Shown one piece after another: positions 9,647 through 16,091 of a stretch of 64,000 nucleotides of DNA (the first letter of the stretch is position 1; each line of letters begins with the position of its first letter). The notes under the pieces are model-generated. The model was not told where the DNA came from and did not search any database. It saw nothing but the letters and a program-made list of their open reading frames with translations. Made by a program: the position numbers and the translations under genes. This DNA is from Pseudomonas sp. SL4(2022) (GTDB lineage: Bacteria; Pseudomonadota; Gammaproteobacteria; Pseudomonadales; Pseudomonadaceae), in NCBI RefSeq assembly GCF_026625725.1, contig NZ_CP113060.1, forward strand, positions 310,001 to 374,000. Reading direction: 5' to 3'.

Positions 9647-10060
9647 ATGCTCGAGCGTCCCGGTCACCTTAACGGCTTACGCCATATCGCCCTGCTGGTG
9701 CCTAACCTGGAAGCCTGCGAACGCTTCTACGTGGACATTCTCGGCATGCAGGTACTACACCGCGCCAATGAAGACCTGGTCTACCTGACCTGTGGCAACG
9801 ACAACCTCTCTCTGGGCCGCGCCTGTATGCCCAGCAGCGGTGAGCAGGCGGTGGATCACTACGGTTTTATCGTCGACAGCATCGATGAGCTGCACGCCTG
9901 GTATGCCTACTTCAAGGAACAAGGCGTCCCCCTGCTTGACCGCCCCTTTGCCCACGGTGACGGCGCACACAGCTTCCACCTGCTCGACCCAGCCGGCAAC
10001 AAGGTGCAGCCGATCTACCACCCCGCTGTTTCCGGGCAACGCTTCAGTCAGGCTGGTTAG
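9647..10060 (+). CDS. VOC superfamily (glyoxalase/bleomycin-resistance fold) protein
   Basis: This 137-residue protein is one vicinal-oxygen-chelate domain. The first beta-alpha-beta unit begins with the probable metal His in HIALLVPNLEACERFYVDILG (His at about residue 12), and the second half contains DHYGFIVDSIDELHAW and FHLLDPAGNKVQPIYH. VOC proteins bind a divalent metal and act as lyases, isomerases, dioxygenases or antibiotic-binding proteins; no specific substrate can be read here. The upstream gap (9561-9646) is strikingly AT-rich, consistent with a promoter, and includes TGTATACA at 9623-9630. A decayed PAS fragment follows. Confidence 0.85.
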   Translation: MLERPGHLNGLRHIALLVPNLEACERFYVDILGMQVLHRANEDLVYLTCGNDNLSLGRACMPSSGEQAVDHYGFIVDSIDELHAWYAYFKEQGVPLLDRPFAHGDGAHSFHLLDPAGNKVQPIYHPAVSGQRFSQAG

Positions 10061-10330
10061 CACAACCCGCACTCTCGAGAACCGCTACCCGCGTAAGGAT
10101 GGCCAGACCGAGCATATTTTCTGGTCAGCGGATGACCAGGTGCGCATTGCCGTGGCCCACAACGTCAGCGAGCGCAAACGCAGTGACGCCCTGCAGGCAG
10201 CGTTGTACGACATATACGAAGCCACACATTCGGCCAGAGAGCTGTCCAGGCTGTTCCAGCAGGGACACCTGATCCTCGGTGAGCTGCTGCGCTATCACCT
10301 GCACACGACCAGGCAGAGCGGCGGCAAACG
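10061..10330 (+). pseudogene. Remnant of a PAS-domain signalling protein
   Basis: In the frame starting with the codons for ENRYPRKDG (about 10077), the sequence reads like the end of a PAS domain and its PAC motif: YPRKDGQTEHIFWSADDQ, then VAHNVSERKRSDALQAALY, continuing into the start of a GAF-like segment (YEATHSARELSRLFQQG). The classical PAS/PAC junction (GVARDISERK) is plainly recognisable, but there is no start codon, no upstream sensor part and no downstream kinase or GGDEF domain; similarity fades near 10300. The fragment is therefore a relic of a larger sensor gene. No intact gene was found between 10061 and 10406. Confidence 0.65.
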
Positions 10331-10365
10331 CTTCTGCAGGCCATTGAACAGAACTAGACCGGCAT

Positions 10366-10390
10366 GAAAAAGCCCGCCAGAAGCGGGCTT
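10366..10390 (-). terminator. Terminator of fpr
   Basis: The 8-bp stem AAGCCCGC (10370-10377) / GCGGGCTT (10383-10390) is followed on the minus strand by a T-tract (plus-strand A-run 10367-10371). It lies 16 bases beyond the fpr stop codon and ends transcription of fpr. Confidence 0.85.
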
Positions 10391-10406
10391 GGTTATTCAG
10401 CCACGC

Positions 10407-11186
10407 TTATTTCTCAACGAAAGCGCGCTCGATCAGGTAGTCACCCGGCTCACGCATGCGCGGGGAGATTTTCAGGCCGAACTCGTTGAGCACCTCACTG
10501 GTTTCATCGAGCATGCTCGGGCTGCCGCAGATCATCGCGCGGTCATCTTGCGGGTTGATCGGCGGCAGGCCGATATCCTGGAACAGCTTGCCACTGCGCA
10601 TCAGATCGGTCAGACGGCCCTGGTTCTCAAACGGCTCGCGAGTAACGGTCGGGTAGTAGATCAGCTTGTTCTTCAACGCATCGCCAAAGAATTCATTTTT
10701 TGGCAGATGCTCGGTGATGAATTCACGGTAAGCCACTTCGTTCACGTAACGCACGCCGTGTACCAGGATCACCTTTTCAAAACGCTCATAGGTTTCCGGG
10801 TCCTGGATCACGCTCATGAACGGCGCCAGACCAGTGCCCGTACTGAGCAGATACAGATGCTTGCCCGGATTAAGGTCATCCAGCACCAGGGTGCCGGTGG
10901 GCTTCTTGCTGATGATGATCTCGTCGCCCTCCTTGAGATGCTGCAGCTGCGACGTCAGCGGGCCATCTGGCACCTTAATGCTGAAGAACTCCAGGTGCTC
11001 TTCCCAGTTCGGGCTGGCAATCGAATACGCACGCATCAGTGGACGACCGTTGTCCTGCTGCAGGCCGATCATCACGAACTGGCCATTCTCAAAGCGCAAA
11101 CCAGGGTCGCGGGTGCACTTGAAACTGAACAGGGTATCGTTCCAGTGATGGACGCTGAGGATGCGCTCGGAATTGAGGTTGCTCAT
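10407..11186 (-). CDS. fpr: Ferredoxin-NADP(+) reductase Fpr
   Basis: Fpr is an FAD enzyme that moves electrons between NADPH and ferredoxin or flavodoxin, important for redox balance and iron-sulfur cluster homeostasis. The 259-residue protein has the FAD-binding RAYSIAS motif (residues 52-58), the NADP-binding GTGLAPFMS (about 117-125) and AMICGSPSMLDET, with the C-terminal AFVEK of bacterial subclass I enzymes. It is divergent from the LysR gene at 11312, the conserved fpr/finR arrangement of Pseudomonas in which FinR activates fpr under oxidative stress. A -35/-10 pair lies at 11246-11274. Confidence 0.95.
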   Translation of the reverse strand: MSNLNSERILSVHHWNDTLFSFKCTRDPGLRFENGQFVMIGLQQDNGRPLMRAYSIASPNWEEHLEFFSIKVPDGPLTSQLQHLKEGDEIIISKKPTGTLVLDDLNPGKHLYLLSTGTGLAPFMSVIQDPETYERFEKVILVHGVRYVNEVAYREFITEHLPKNEFFGDALKNKLIYYPTVTREPFENQGRLTDLMRSGKLFQDIGLPPINPQDDRAMICGSPSMLDETSEVLNEFGLKISPRMREPGDYLIERAFVEK

Positions 11187-11245
11187 GTGCTCGGGGGCTC
11201 CGACGAATGTAAAGTCCTGTGCGCGGGCGCGCGCAATCGAACGGT

Positions 11246-11274
11246 ATTGTAAAGAACTGAATAATATCTGTTAA
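11246..11274 (-). promoter_or_regulatory. Predicted sigma-70 promoter of fpr
   Basis: On the minus strand TTAACA (plus 11269-11274) and TACAAT (plus 11246-11251) are separated by exactly 17 bases. This places the transcription start about 55 bases before the fpr start codon. The -35 region abuts the AT-rich inverted repeat at 11280-11291, where an activator such as FinR could bind. The assignment rests on the hexamers only. Confidence 0.55.
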
Positions 11275-11279
11275 CTTGA

Positions 11280-11291
11280 ATATCAAGATAT
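11280..11291. promoter_or_regulatory. Inverted repeat in the fpr/finR divergent region
   Basis: ATATC-AA-GATAT forms a short perfect inverted repeat between the predicted fpr -35 element and the finR start codon. LysR regulators bind AT-rich dyads in such divergent regions, so this is a candidate FinR operator. That role is inference from position and symmetry alone. Confidence 0.35.
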
Positions 11292-11311
11292 GGGTTATCG
11301 GTTATATAGAT

Positions 11312-12238
11312 ATGCGATTTACACTTAGACAACTGCAGGTGTTTGTTGCCGTGGCCCAGCAGGAAAGTGTCTCCCGCGCAGCTGATTCCCTGGCCTTGTC
11401 GCAATCGGCGACCAGCACCTCACTGAGCGAACTTGAGCGGCAATCCGATTGCCAACTGTTCGACCGTGCCGGCAAGCGCCTGAGCCTCAACGCCCTCGGC
11501 CTGCAACTGCTGCCGCAGGCCGTAGCACTGCTCGACCAAGCCAAAGAAATCGAACGCCTGCTCGGTGGTAAGAGCGGCTACGGCTCGCTGAATGTCGGCG
11601 CCACGCTGACGGTGGGCAACTACCTGGCGACCCTGCTGATTGGCAGTTTCATGCAGCGCCACCCGGAGTGCCGGGTGAAACTGCAGGTGCACAACACCGC
11701 CCATGTGGTGCAGCAAGTCGCCCACTATGAACTGGACATGGGCATGATTGAGGGCGACTGCCAGCACCCGGATATCGAGGTACAACCCTGGGTCGAGGAT
11801 GAGCTGGTGGTGTTCTGCGCGCCACAGCATGCGCTGGCACAACGCGGCGAGGCAAGCCTGGAAGAGTTGACCCGAGAGGCCTGGATTCTACGTGAGCAAG
11901 GCTCCGGAACCCGCCTGACCTTCGATCAGGCCATGCGCCATCACCCCAGCAGCCTCAATGTGCGCCTGGAGCTGGAGCACACCGAGGCGATCAAACGCGC
12001 AGTGGAGTCCGGATTGGGCATTGGCTGCATTTCCCGCCTGGCGCTACGCGATGCATTTCGCCGGGGCAGCCTGGTGGCGGTGGAAACGCCGCAGCTGGAC
12101 CTGCGCCGGCAGTTCTACTTCATCTGGCACAAACAGAAATACCAGACCGCCGCCATGCGCGAGTTCATCGAACTGTGTCGCGCCCTCACCGCGGGCGTAA
12201 CACGCAGCGACCAGATCGTCCTGCCGGCAATTGCCTGA
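11312..12238 (+). CDS. finR: LysR-type transcriptional regulator FinR
   Basis: FinR is the activator of fpr in response to superoxide and related stress in Pseudomonas. The 308-residue protein has the N-terminal winged helix-turn-helix (MRFTLRQLQVFVAVAQQESV through ATSTSLSELERQ, residues 1-60) and a C-terminal effector domain of the CysB/CbbR type with LNVGATLTVGNYLATLL and GSGTRLTFDQAM. The ATG at 11312 was chosen because LysR proteins begin at this point; an upstream start at 11276 adds 12 residues without family similarity. The gene name rests on the divergent fpr neighbour. Confidence 0.85.
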   Translation: MRFTLRQLQVFVAVAQQESVSRAADSLALSQSATSTSLSELERQSDCQLFDRAGKRLSLNALGLQLLPQAVALLDQAKEIERLLGGKSGYGSLNVGATLTVGNYLATLLIGSFMQRHPECRVKLQVHNTAHVVQQVAHYELDMGMIEGDCQHPDIEVQPWVEDELVVFCAPQHALAQRGEASLEELTREAWILREQGSGTRLTFDQAMRHHPSSLNVRLELEHTEAIKRAVESGLGIGCISRLALRDAFRRGSLVAVETPQLDLRRQFYFIWHKQKYQTAAMREFIELCRALTAGVTRSDQIVLPAIA

Positions 12239-12247
12239 TTCGCAGCG

Positions 12248-12613
12248 TTAACCCAGCAAAATCACCGCCCATACCAAGGCAATCAGTGTCAAGGCGGTGA
12301 ACTGCGCGGCACTGCCCATATCCTTGGCGTTCTTCGACAGTGGATGCAACTCAAGAGAGATACGGTCAATCGCCGCCTCAACCGCCGAGTTGAGCAACTC
12401 GACGATCAGCGCCAGCAAACACACCGCCACCATCAACGCGCGCTCGCCGCGGCTAACGTCCAGAAAGAATGCCAATGGAATCAGCACCACGTTGATCAAC
12501 AGTAGCTGGCGAAAGGCTGCCTCACCGACGAAAGCGGCGCGCAGGCCGGCCAGCGAATAGCCCGTAGCATTGAGAATACGCTTCAGGCCGGTCTGACCCT
12601 TGAATGGAGACAT
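12248..12613 (-). CDS. dgkA: Diacylglycerol kinase DgkA
   Basis: DgkA is a small inner-membrane enzyme that phosphorylates diacylglycerol to phosphatidic acid, recycling lipid left from membrane-derived oligosaccharide or LPS modification. The 121-residue protein has an amphipathic N-terminal helix, the conserved GEAAFRQ segment (about residue 30), three transmembrane helices and the active-site motif ELLNSAVEAAIDR (about residues 71-83). Length matches the family. It is convergent with finR, with only nine bases between the stop codons, and next to erdR. Confidence 0.95.
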   Translation of the reverse strand: MSPFKGQTGLKRILNATGYSLAGLRAAFVGEAAFRQLLLINVVLIPLAFFLDVSRGERALMVAVCLLALIVELLNSAVEAAIDRISLELHPLSKNAKDMGSAAQFTALTLIALVWAVILLG

Positions 12614-12679
12614 TGAAAATCATCACAGCGAAAGGGGAACACAGCGCAGCAAGTCTGCCGAGCAAAAATTACCAGCGGC

Positions 12680-13339
12680 TTAAACATCCGCCGGCGCAGG
12701 AATCGACTCCAACTGCTGCAGCAACAAGGCCGCCTGCGTGCGAGTGCGCACGCCAAGTTTACGGAAGATTGCCGTCACATGGGCTTTTACTGTGGCCTCG
12801 GAAACACTCAGCTCGTAGGCGATCTGTTTATTCAGCAAGCCATCACAGACCATCGTCAGCACCCGGAACTGCTGTGGCGTCAGACTGGCCAGTCCGGCAC
12901 TGGCGGCCTTGGCTTCAGCAGACAGGGCAATCGCCTCCTGACTCTGCTGCGGCCACCAGACATCACCGTCCAGTACCTGACGCACGGCTTGCTGAATGGT
13001 TTCCAACGCACTGGATTTGGGGATAAACCCACTGGCACCAAACTCACGCGAGCGGGCAACGATGGACGCCTCTTCCTGAGCCGAGATCATTACTACAGGC
13101 ACGTGCGGGTATTGCCCACGCAACAGCACCAATCCGGAAAATCCGTAGGCACCCGGCATATTGAGGTCGAGCAGGACCAGATCCCAATCGGTTTTCTCGG
13201 CCAGGCGGGCTTCCAGCTCGGCGATGCTGGCCGCCTCAACCAGCCGTACATCCGGCCCCAGACCAAGCGTCAGCGCCTGTTGCAAGGCACTGCGAAACAA
13301 GGGGTGATCATCAGCAATGAGGATTTCAAATGCGGCCAT
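12680..13339 (-). CDS. erdR: LuxR-family response regulator ErdR (CrbR)
   Basis: The 219-residue protein has an N-terminal receiver domain with acidic pocket Asp10-Asp11, phosphoacceptor Asp58 (VLLDLNMPG) and conserved Lys in SGFIPKSS, and a C-terminal NarL/LuxR helix-turn-helix (LTPQQFRVLTMVCDGLLNKQIAYELSVSEATVKAH, about residues 152-187). Its place beside dgkA matches the regulator called ErdR or CrbR in P. aeruginosa, which controls ethanol oxidation and acetyl-CoA synthetase expression with a distant sensor kinase. The ATG at 13339 with AGGA upstream was preferred to longer extensions. Confidence 0.85.
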   Translation of the reverse strand: MAAFEILIADDHPLFRSALQQALTLGLGPDVRLVEAASIAELEARLAEKTDWDLVLLDLNMPGAYGFSGLVLLRGQYPHVPVVMISAQEEASIVARSREFGASGFIPKSSALETIQQAVRQVLDGDVWWPQQSQEAIALSAEAKAASAGLASLTPQQFRVLTMVCDGLLNKQIAYELSVSEATVKAHVTAIFRKLGVRTRTQAALLLQQLESIPAPADV

Positions 13340-13438
13340 GGTGAATCCTGTTTTTGTTATATGGATGCCCGCAAAGGGCAGTGTCCAGGGCACGGTAATG
13401 CACCGCATGCGGTAGCCGTAATGGCATGCCAACACCCC

Positions 13439-13488
13439 TGACCACGCCGAAAAGCGCCTCAGCATGCCGAGCGCTGACGGGGTGGTCA
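13439..13488. repeat. Nested inverted repeat upstream of the DMT transporter gene
   Basis: The outer arms TGACCACGCC (13439-13448) and GGGGTGGTCA (13479-13488) pair at 9 of 10 positions, and an inner pair AGCGC (13453-13457) / GCGCT (13471-13475) nests within. The element lies in the 199-base gap between the divergent erdR and DMT-transporter genes, so it could be an operator or leader RNA structure. No T-tract follows. Confidence 0.45.
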
Positions 13489-13538
13489 AGCACGATGCTT
13501 TGCGGCACAGTTCGCACCTTTGCCGACGAGAGCTAGAA

Positions 13539-14423
13539 ATGCGAAGCCACGCCCTGCGCGCCGATCTGTTGATGCTATTGACCGCCATGATCTGGGGCTC
13601 GGCGTTTGTCGCACAGCGCCTGGGCATGGATGCCATCGGTCCCTTTCTTTATAGCGGATTACGCTTCGGCCTGGCGGCGCTGATTCTACTGCCGGTGCTG
13701 CATTTACTGCAGGGCCGCAGCAGCAGCGCGCCGGTGGCACCATTGAACCGACAACTAGTGCGCGGTGGCGTGCTGATGGGCCTGGCTCTGGCCCTGGGGA
13801 TCAACCTGCAACAGGTCGGTCTGCTGTTTACCAGCGTGACCAATTCCGGCTTTATCACGGGGCTGTACGTGATCATCGTGCCGCTGCTGGGCCTGTTTAT
13901 CGGCCACAAGACCGGCCTGGGCATCTGGTTAGGCGCTTGCCTGGCCGTGGTGGGCATGTTCCTGCTGAGTGTCGGTGAAGGCTTCACCGTGGCGTCTGGC
14001 GACTGGCTGCAGCTGGCTGGGGCTTTTGTCTGGGGCGTGCATGTGCTGCTAGTGGGATTCTTTGCCAGTCGCCATGACCCACTGCGCCTGGCTCTGGTGC
14101 AGTTCATCACCTGCGCAGTCATCAGTCTGGTGCTGGCAGTGATCTTCGAAGAGATTCAGCTGCACTCGATTATTGCCGCTGGCCCGGCAATTCTCTACGG
14201 CGGAATCTTTGGTGTGGCTGTCGGCTTTACCCTGCAGGTGGTGGCGCAGAAGGATGCCATCGCCTCTCACGCGGCCATCATTCTCTCGCTGGAAGCGGTA
14301 TTCGCCGCCATCGCAGGGGCTTGGCTGCTGGGGGAATCACTGGAGCTACGCGGCTACTTCGGCTGCGCGCTGATGTTCGTCGGCATGCTGCTGGCGCAGC
14401 TATGGCCCAAAAAGGTCACCTAG
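13539..14423 (+). CDS. DMT-superfamily (EamA) transporter
   Basis: This 294-residue inner-membrane protein has about ten hydrophobic helices arranged as two EamA repeats (residues about 8-140 and 155-290). The conserved entry motif LLMLLTAMIWGSAFVAQRLG opens the first repeat. Members export metabolites or amino acids, and the substrate cannot be predicted here. The ATG at 13539 begins the first transmembrane repeat; an upstream extension to 13464 would add a charged tail that crosses an intergenic inverted repeat. It is convergent with the DTW-domain gene. Confidence 0.9.
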   Translation: MRSHALRADLLMLLTAMIWGSAFVAQRLGMDAIGPFLYSGLRFGLAALILLPVLHLLQGRSSSAPVAPLNRQLVRGGVLMGLALALGINLQQVGLLFTSVTNSGFITGLYVIIVPLLGLFIGHKTGLGIWLGACLAVVGMFLLSVGEGFTVASGDWLQLAGAFVWGVHVLLVGFFASRHDPLRLALVQFITCAVISLVLAVIFEEIQLHSIIAAGPAILYGGIFGVAVGFTLQVVAQKDAIASHAAIILSLEAVFAAIAGAWLLGESLELRGYFGCALMFVGMLLAQLWPKKVT

Positions 14424-14534
14424 CAAGCTGTTAAACACGCAGCCGAGGCAGGCAAAAAACCTACAAATGAGCATGTTGCGCCTGCTTCTAACGACGCGCC
14501 TGCAAGCTAGGCCGTTGTTCAACAGCCTGCTTGC
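14423..14534. repeat. Inverted-repeat element between convergent genes
   Basis: The segment between the DMT-transporter stop and the DTW-domain stop is bounded by imperfect inverted repeats: GCAAGCTGTTAAACACGCAGCC (about 14423-14444, read in pieces) and, on the other strand, a 25-base arm (14510-14534) containing GCTGTTGAACAACGGCC. The arms differ by small indels. The interior holds further complementary GCAGGC/GCCTGC pieces. It could be a small non-autonomous mobile element or simply a large bidirectional terminator. Confidence 0.45.
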
Positions 14535-14536
14535 GC

Positions 14537-15247
14537 CTAGAGAAACTCGCGCAGCCGCTGATGCAATGGATCATCCAGGGCCACGGCGCGCGGTGCCTTG
14601 GCGGCCAGGTAGTGCTGACTGAAAACGTCCAGATAGGCATTCAGCCCATCAGCGGCCCGTTGATCACCAGCCAGCTCCAGGCACAGCGCGGCGACTTCTG
14701 CGGTGCAGAAATGATCATCGCGCTTGGAACGGCGCAGCTTATAGCGCGACAGCTGTTCGGCCTGCAGGCTGAGCACCGGCAGACTGTCGAGGTACGGGCT
14801 TTTGCGAAACATCTTGCGCGCCTCGCTCCAGGTCGCATCCAGCAGCACGAACAATGGCCGTTTGCCGGCAGCCGGCATCACCTCACTGACCACGCGCTCA
14901 GCCGCCACATATTCGCCGGGAAATACCAGATACGGCTGCCACCGCGGATCTTTGAGCAAGGCTGGCAAACCAGGGTCAACCGTTACCCGCGACCAGCCAA
15001 ACGCCGAGGTGTCAGCCACCACATCGGCAATCAACCAGCCGGTGTTACTCGGTTTGAGTGCTTCGACATCATGCATCAGCAGGCACATGGCCGACCGAGT
15101 CTCAAGCCGTGGGCGCCAGGCACATAGGCAGTGGCTCAAGGCCAGGCGGCAGTCAGTGCAACGTATGGCACGGCTGCCACGGGCAAGAAAGGGTTTGGCG
15201 CTACGAGCAATCCGCTCGGCGCGCAAACGTGCGACAGCATGGCTCAT
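14537..15247 (-). CDS. tRNA-uridine aminocarboxypropyltransferase (DTW domain, TapT-like)
   Basis: DTW-domain enzymes transfer the 3-amino-3-carboxypropyl group of S-adenosylmethionine to a tRNA uridine, giving acp3U47 in TapT/YfiP. The 236-residue protein has an N-terminal zinc-type cysteine cluster (CTDCRLALSHCLC) and the signature DATWSEARKMFRKSPYL near the middle, followed by YKLRRSKRDDHFCTAE. I chose the ATG at 15247, preceded by AGGTGA 8 bases away; an ATG at 15289 would add 14 residues but has a poor ribosome binding site. It is convergent with the DMT-transporter gene. Confidence 0.85.
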   Translation of the reverse strand: MSHAVARLRAERIARSAKPFLARGSRAIRCTDCRLALSHCLCAWRPRLETRSAMCLLMHDVEALKPSNTGWLIADVVADTSAFGWSRVTVDPGLPALLKDPRWQPYLVFPGEYVAAERVVSEVMPAAGKRPLFVLLDATWSEARKMFRKSPYLDSLPVLSLQAEQLSRYKLRRSKRDDHFCTAEVAALCLELAGDQRAADGLNAYLDVFSQHYLAAKAPRAVALDDPLHQRLREFL

Positions 15248-15453
15248 CAGGCGTTCACCTGAGGGTAACGAACGTAAGGCATGGGTCATCCAGGGGTCAG
15301 CAGGCGCGGCAGTCTAGCAAAGCCCGCATCCGGTTATTCAACCGTGCGTCCCCAGACCAGCTGCCGCAAGTAGCGGCAGGCGAGTAAGATAGCGCCATTG
15401 AACCTCTGCCAGGGCTTGCCGGTCAGAGGAGCGAATCGACTTTGGAGAACCCC

Positions 15454-15852
15454 ATGCTGCGCTTCATAAGCCTGACCCTGGCGCTGAGCCTGCCCCTGTT
15501 GGCCGATGCTGCCACGCTGAAAGACTTCGAACTGAACAAGATGCTGGAAAAGGTTGCCCGCGAAAGCAGCGTCGGCACACCACGGGCCATCAACGAAGAC
15601 ATCCTCGATCAGGGCTACACCGTGGATGGAAGTGAGCTGGTCAACCACCTCAGCGTGCGCAGCGAGCATGCCGCCCAGATGCGCGGCAATCCGGACGCGG
15701 TAAGGGTGCAATTGGCCAATAGCGTTTGCCGCAACCCTGGCTATCGTCAGTTGCTCGCCCGTGGCGCAGCACTGCGTTACGAATTCAGCGAGTACAAGAG
15801 CAATCGCCCGGTCACCACGGAACGCTTCAGCAAGGCTGATTGCGGCCTGTAA
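15454..15852 (+). CDS. Secreted small protein (PA3611-like)
   Basis: This 132-residue precursor has a clear Sec signal peptide (MLRFISLTLALSLPLLADA, cleavage about residue 19-20). The mature part holds two cysteines (in NSVCRNPGYRQLL and SKADCGL) that could form a disulfide. It resembles PA3611, a P. aeruginosa exported protein with a known structure and proposed quorum-sensing link but no proven function. GGAG lies 8 bases before the ATG; a TTG at 15442 is in frame but would place the ribosome binding site inside the gene. A CTGCCGC/GCGGCAG hairpin lies in its leader at 15361-15379. Confidence 0.8.
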   Translation: MLRFISLTLALSLPLLADAATLKDFELNKMLEKVARESSVGTPRAINEDILDQGYTVDGSELVNHLSVRSEHAAQMRGNPDAVRVQLANSVCRNPGYRQLLARGAALRYEFSEYKSNRPVTTERFSKADCGL

Positions 15853-15930
15853 GCCGCCCCTCAGCCAACCTCCTGATCTGCGCGGCGCTTCATCGGCGCG
15901 CAAATCAGCAAGCAAAGTGTGCATGTACTC

Positions 15931-16056
15931 TCAACGCCTTGCCGCCCCTTCCAACCGACGCAAGCACTCCTCGTCCAGGCTCAGCGGGTTGTTCTGAGCC
16001 GCCTGTTGCAGTAGGAGGTAAAGCTCCACCTCAAGATCCAGAGTCAACCCAGGCAT
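15931..16056 (-). CDS. 41-residue hypothetical protein downstream of the phosphoketolase gene
   Basis: A very short frame encodes 41 residues beginning MPGLTLDLEVELYLLLQQAA and ending RRLEGAARR. It has an excellent ribosome binding site (GGAGGGACAGGT just upstream of the ATG) and follows phosphoketolase by 35 bases on the same strand. A beta-strand-like start followed by two amphipathic helices (with SLDEECLRRL) recalls ribbon-helix-helix DNA-binding proteins or antitoxins. No toxin-like partner is adjacent, so function is unknown. P. aeruginosa has a small gene at this position (PA3612), which supports it being real. Confidence 0.6.
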   Translation of the reverse strand: MPGLTLDLEVELYLLLQQAAQNNPLSLDEECLRRLEGAARR

Positions 16057-16091
16057 ACCTGTCCCTCCCTTCCAGCATGCATGGCCGGCGG

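Noticed and set aside
14537..15289. Longer start for the DTW-domain gene at 15289
   Set aside because: It adds 14 residues without a good ribosome binding site, while the ATG at 15247 has AGGTGA at a suitable distance.
15931..16056. Toxin-antitoxin pair at the small gene downstream of the phosphoketolase gene
   Set aside because: The 41-residue product has an antitoxin-like look, but no toxin-sized partner lies on either side, so a complete module is not supported.
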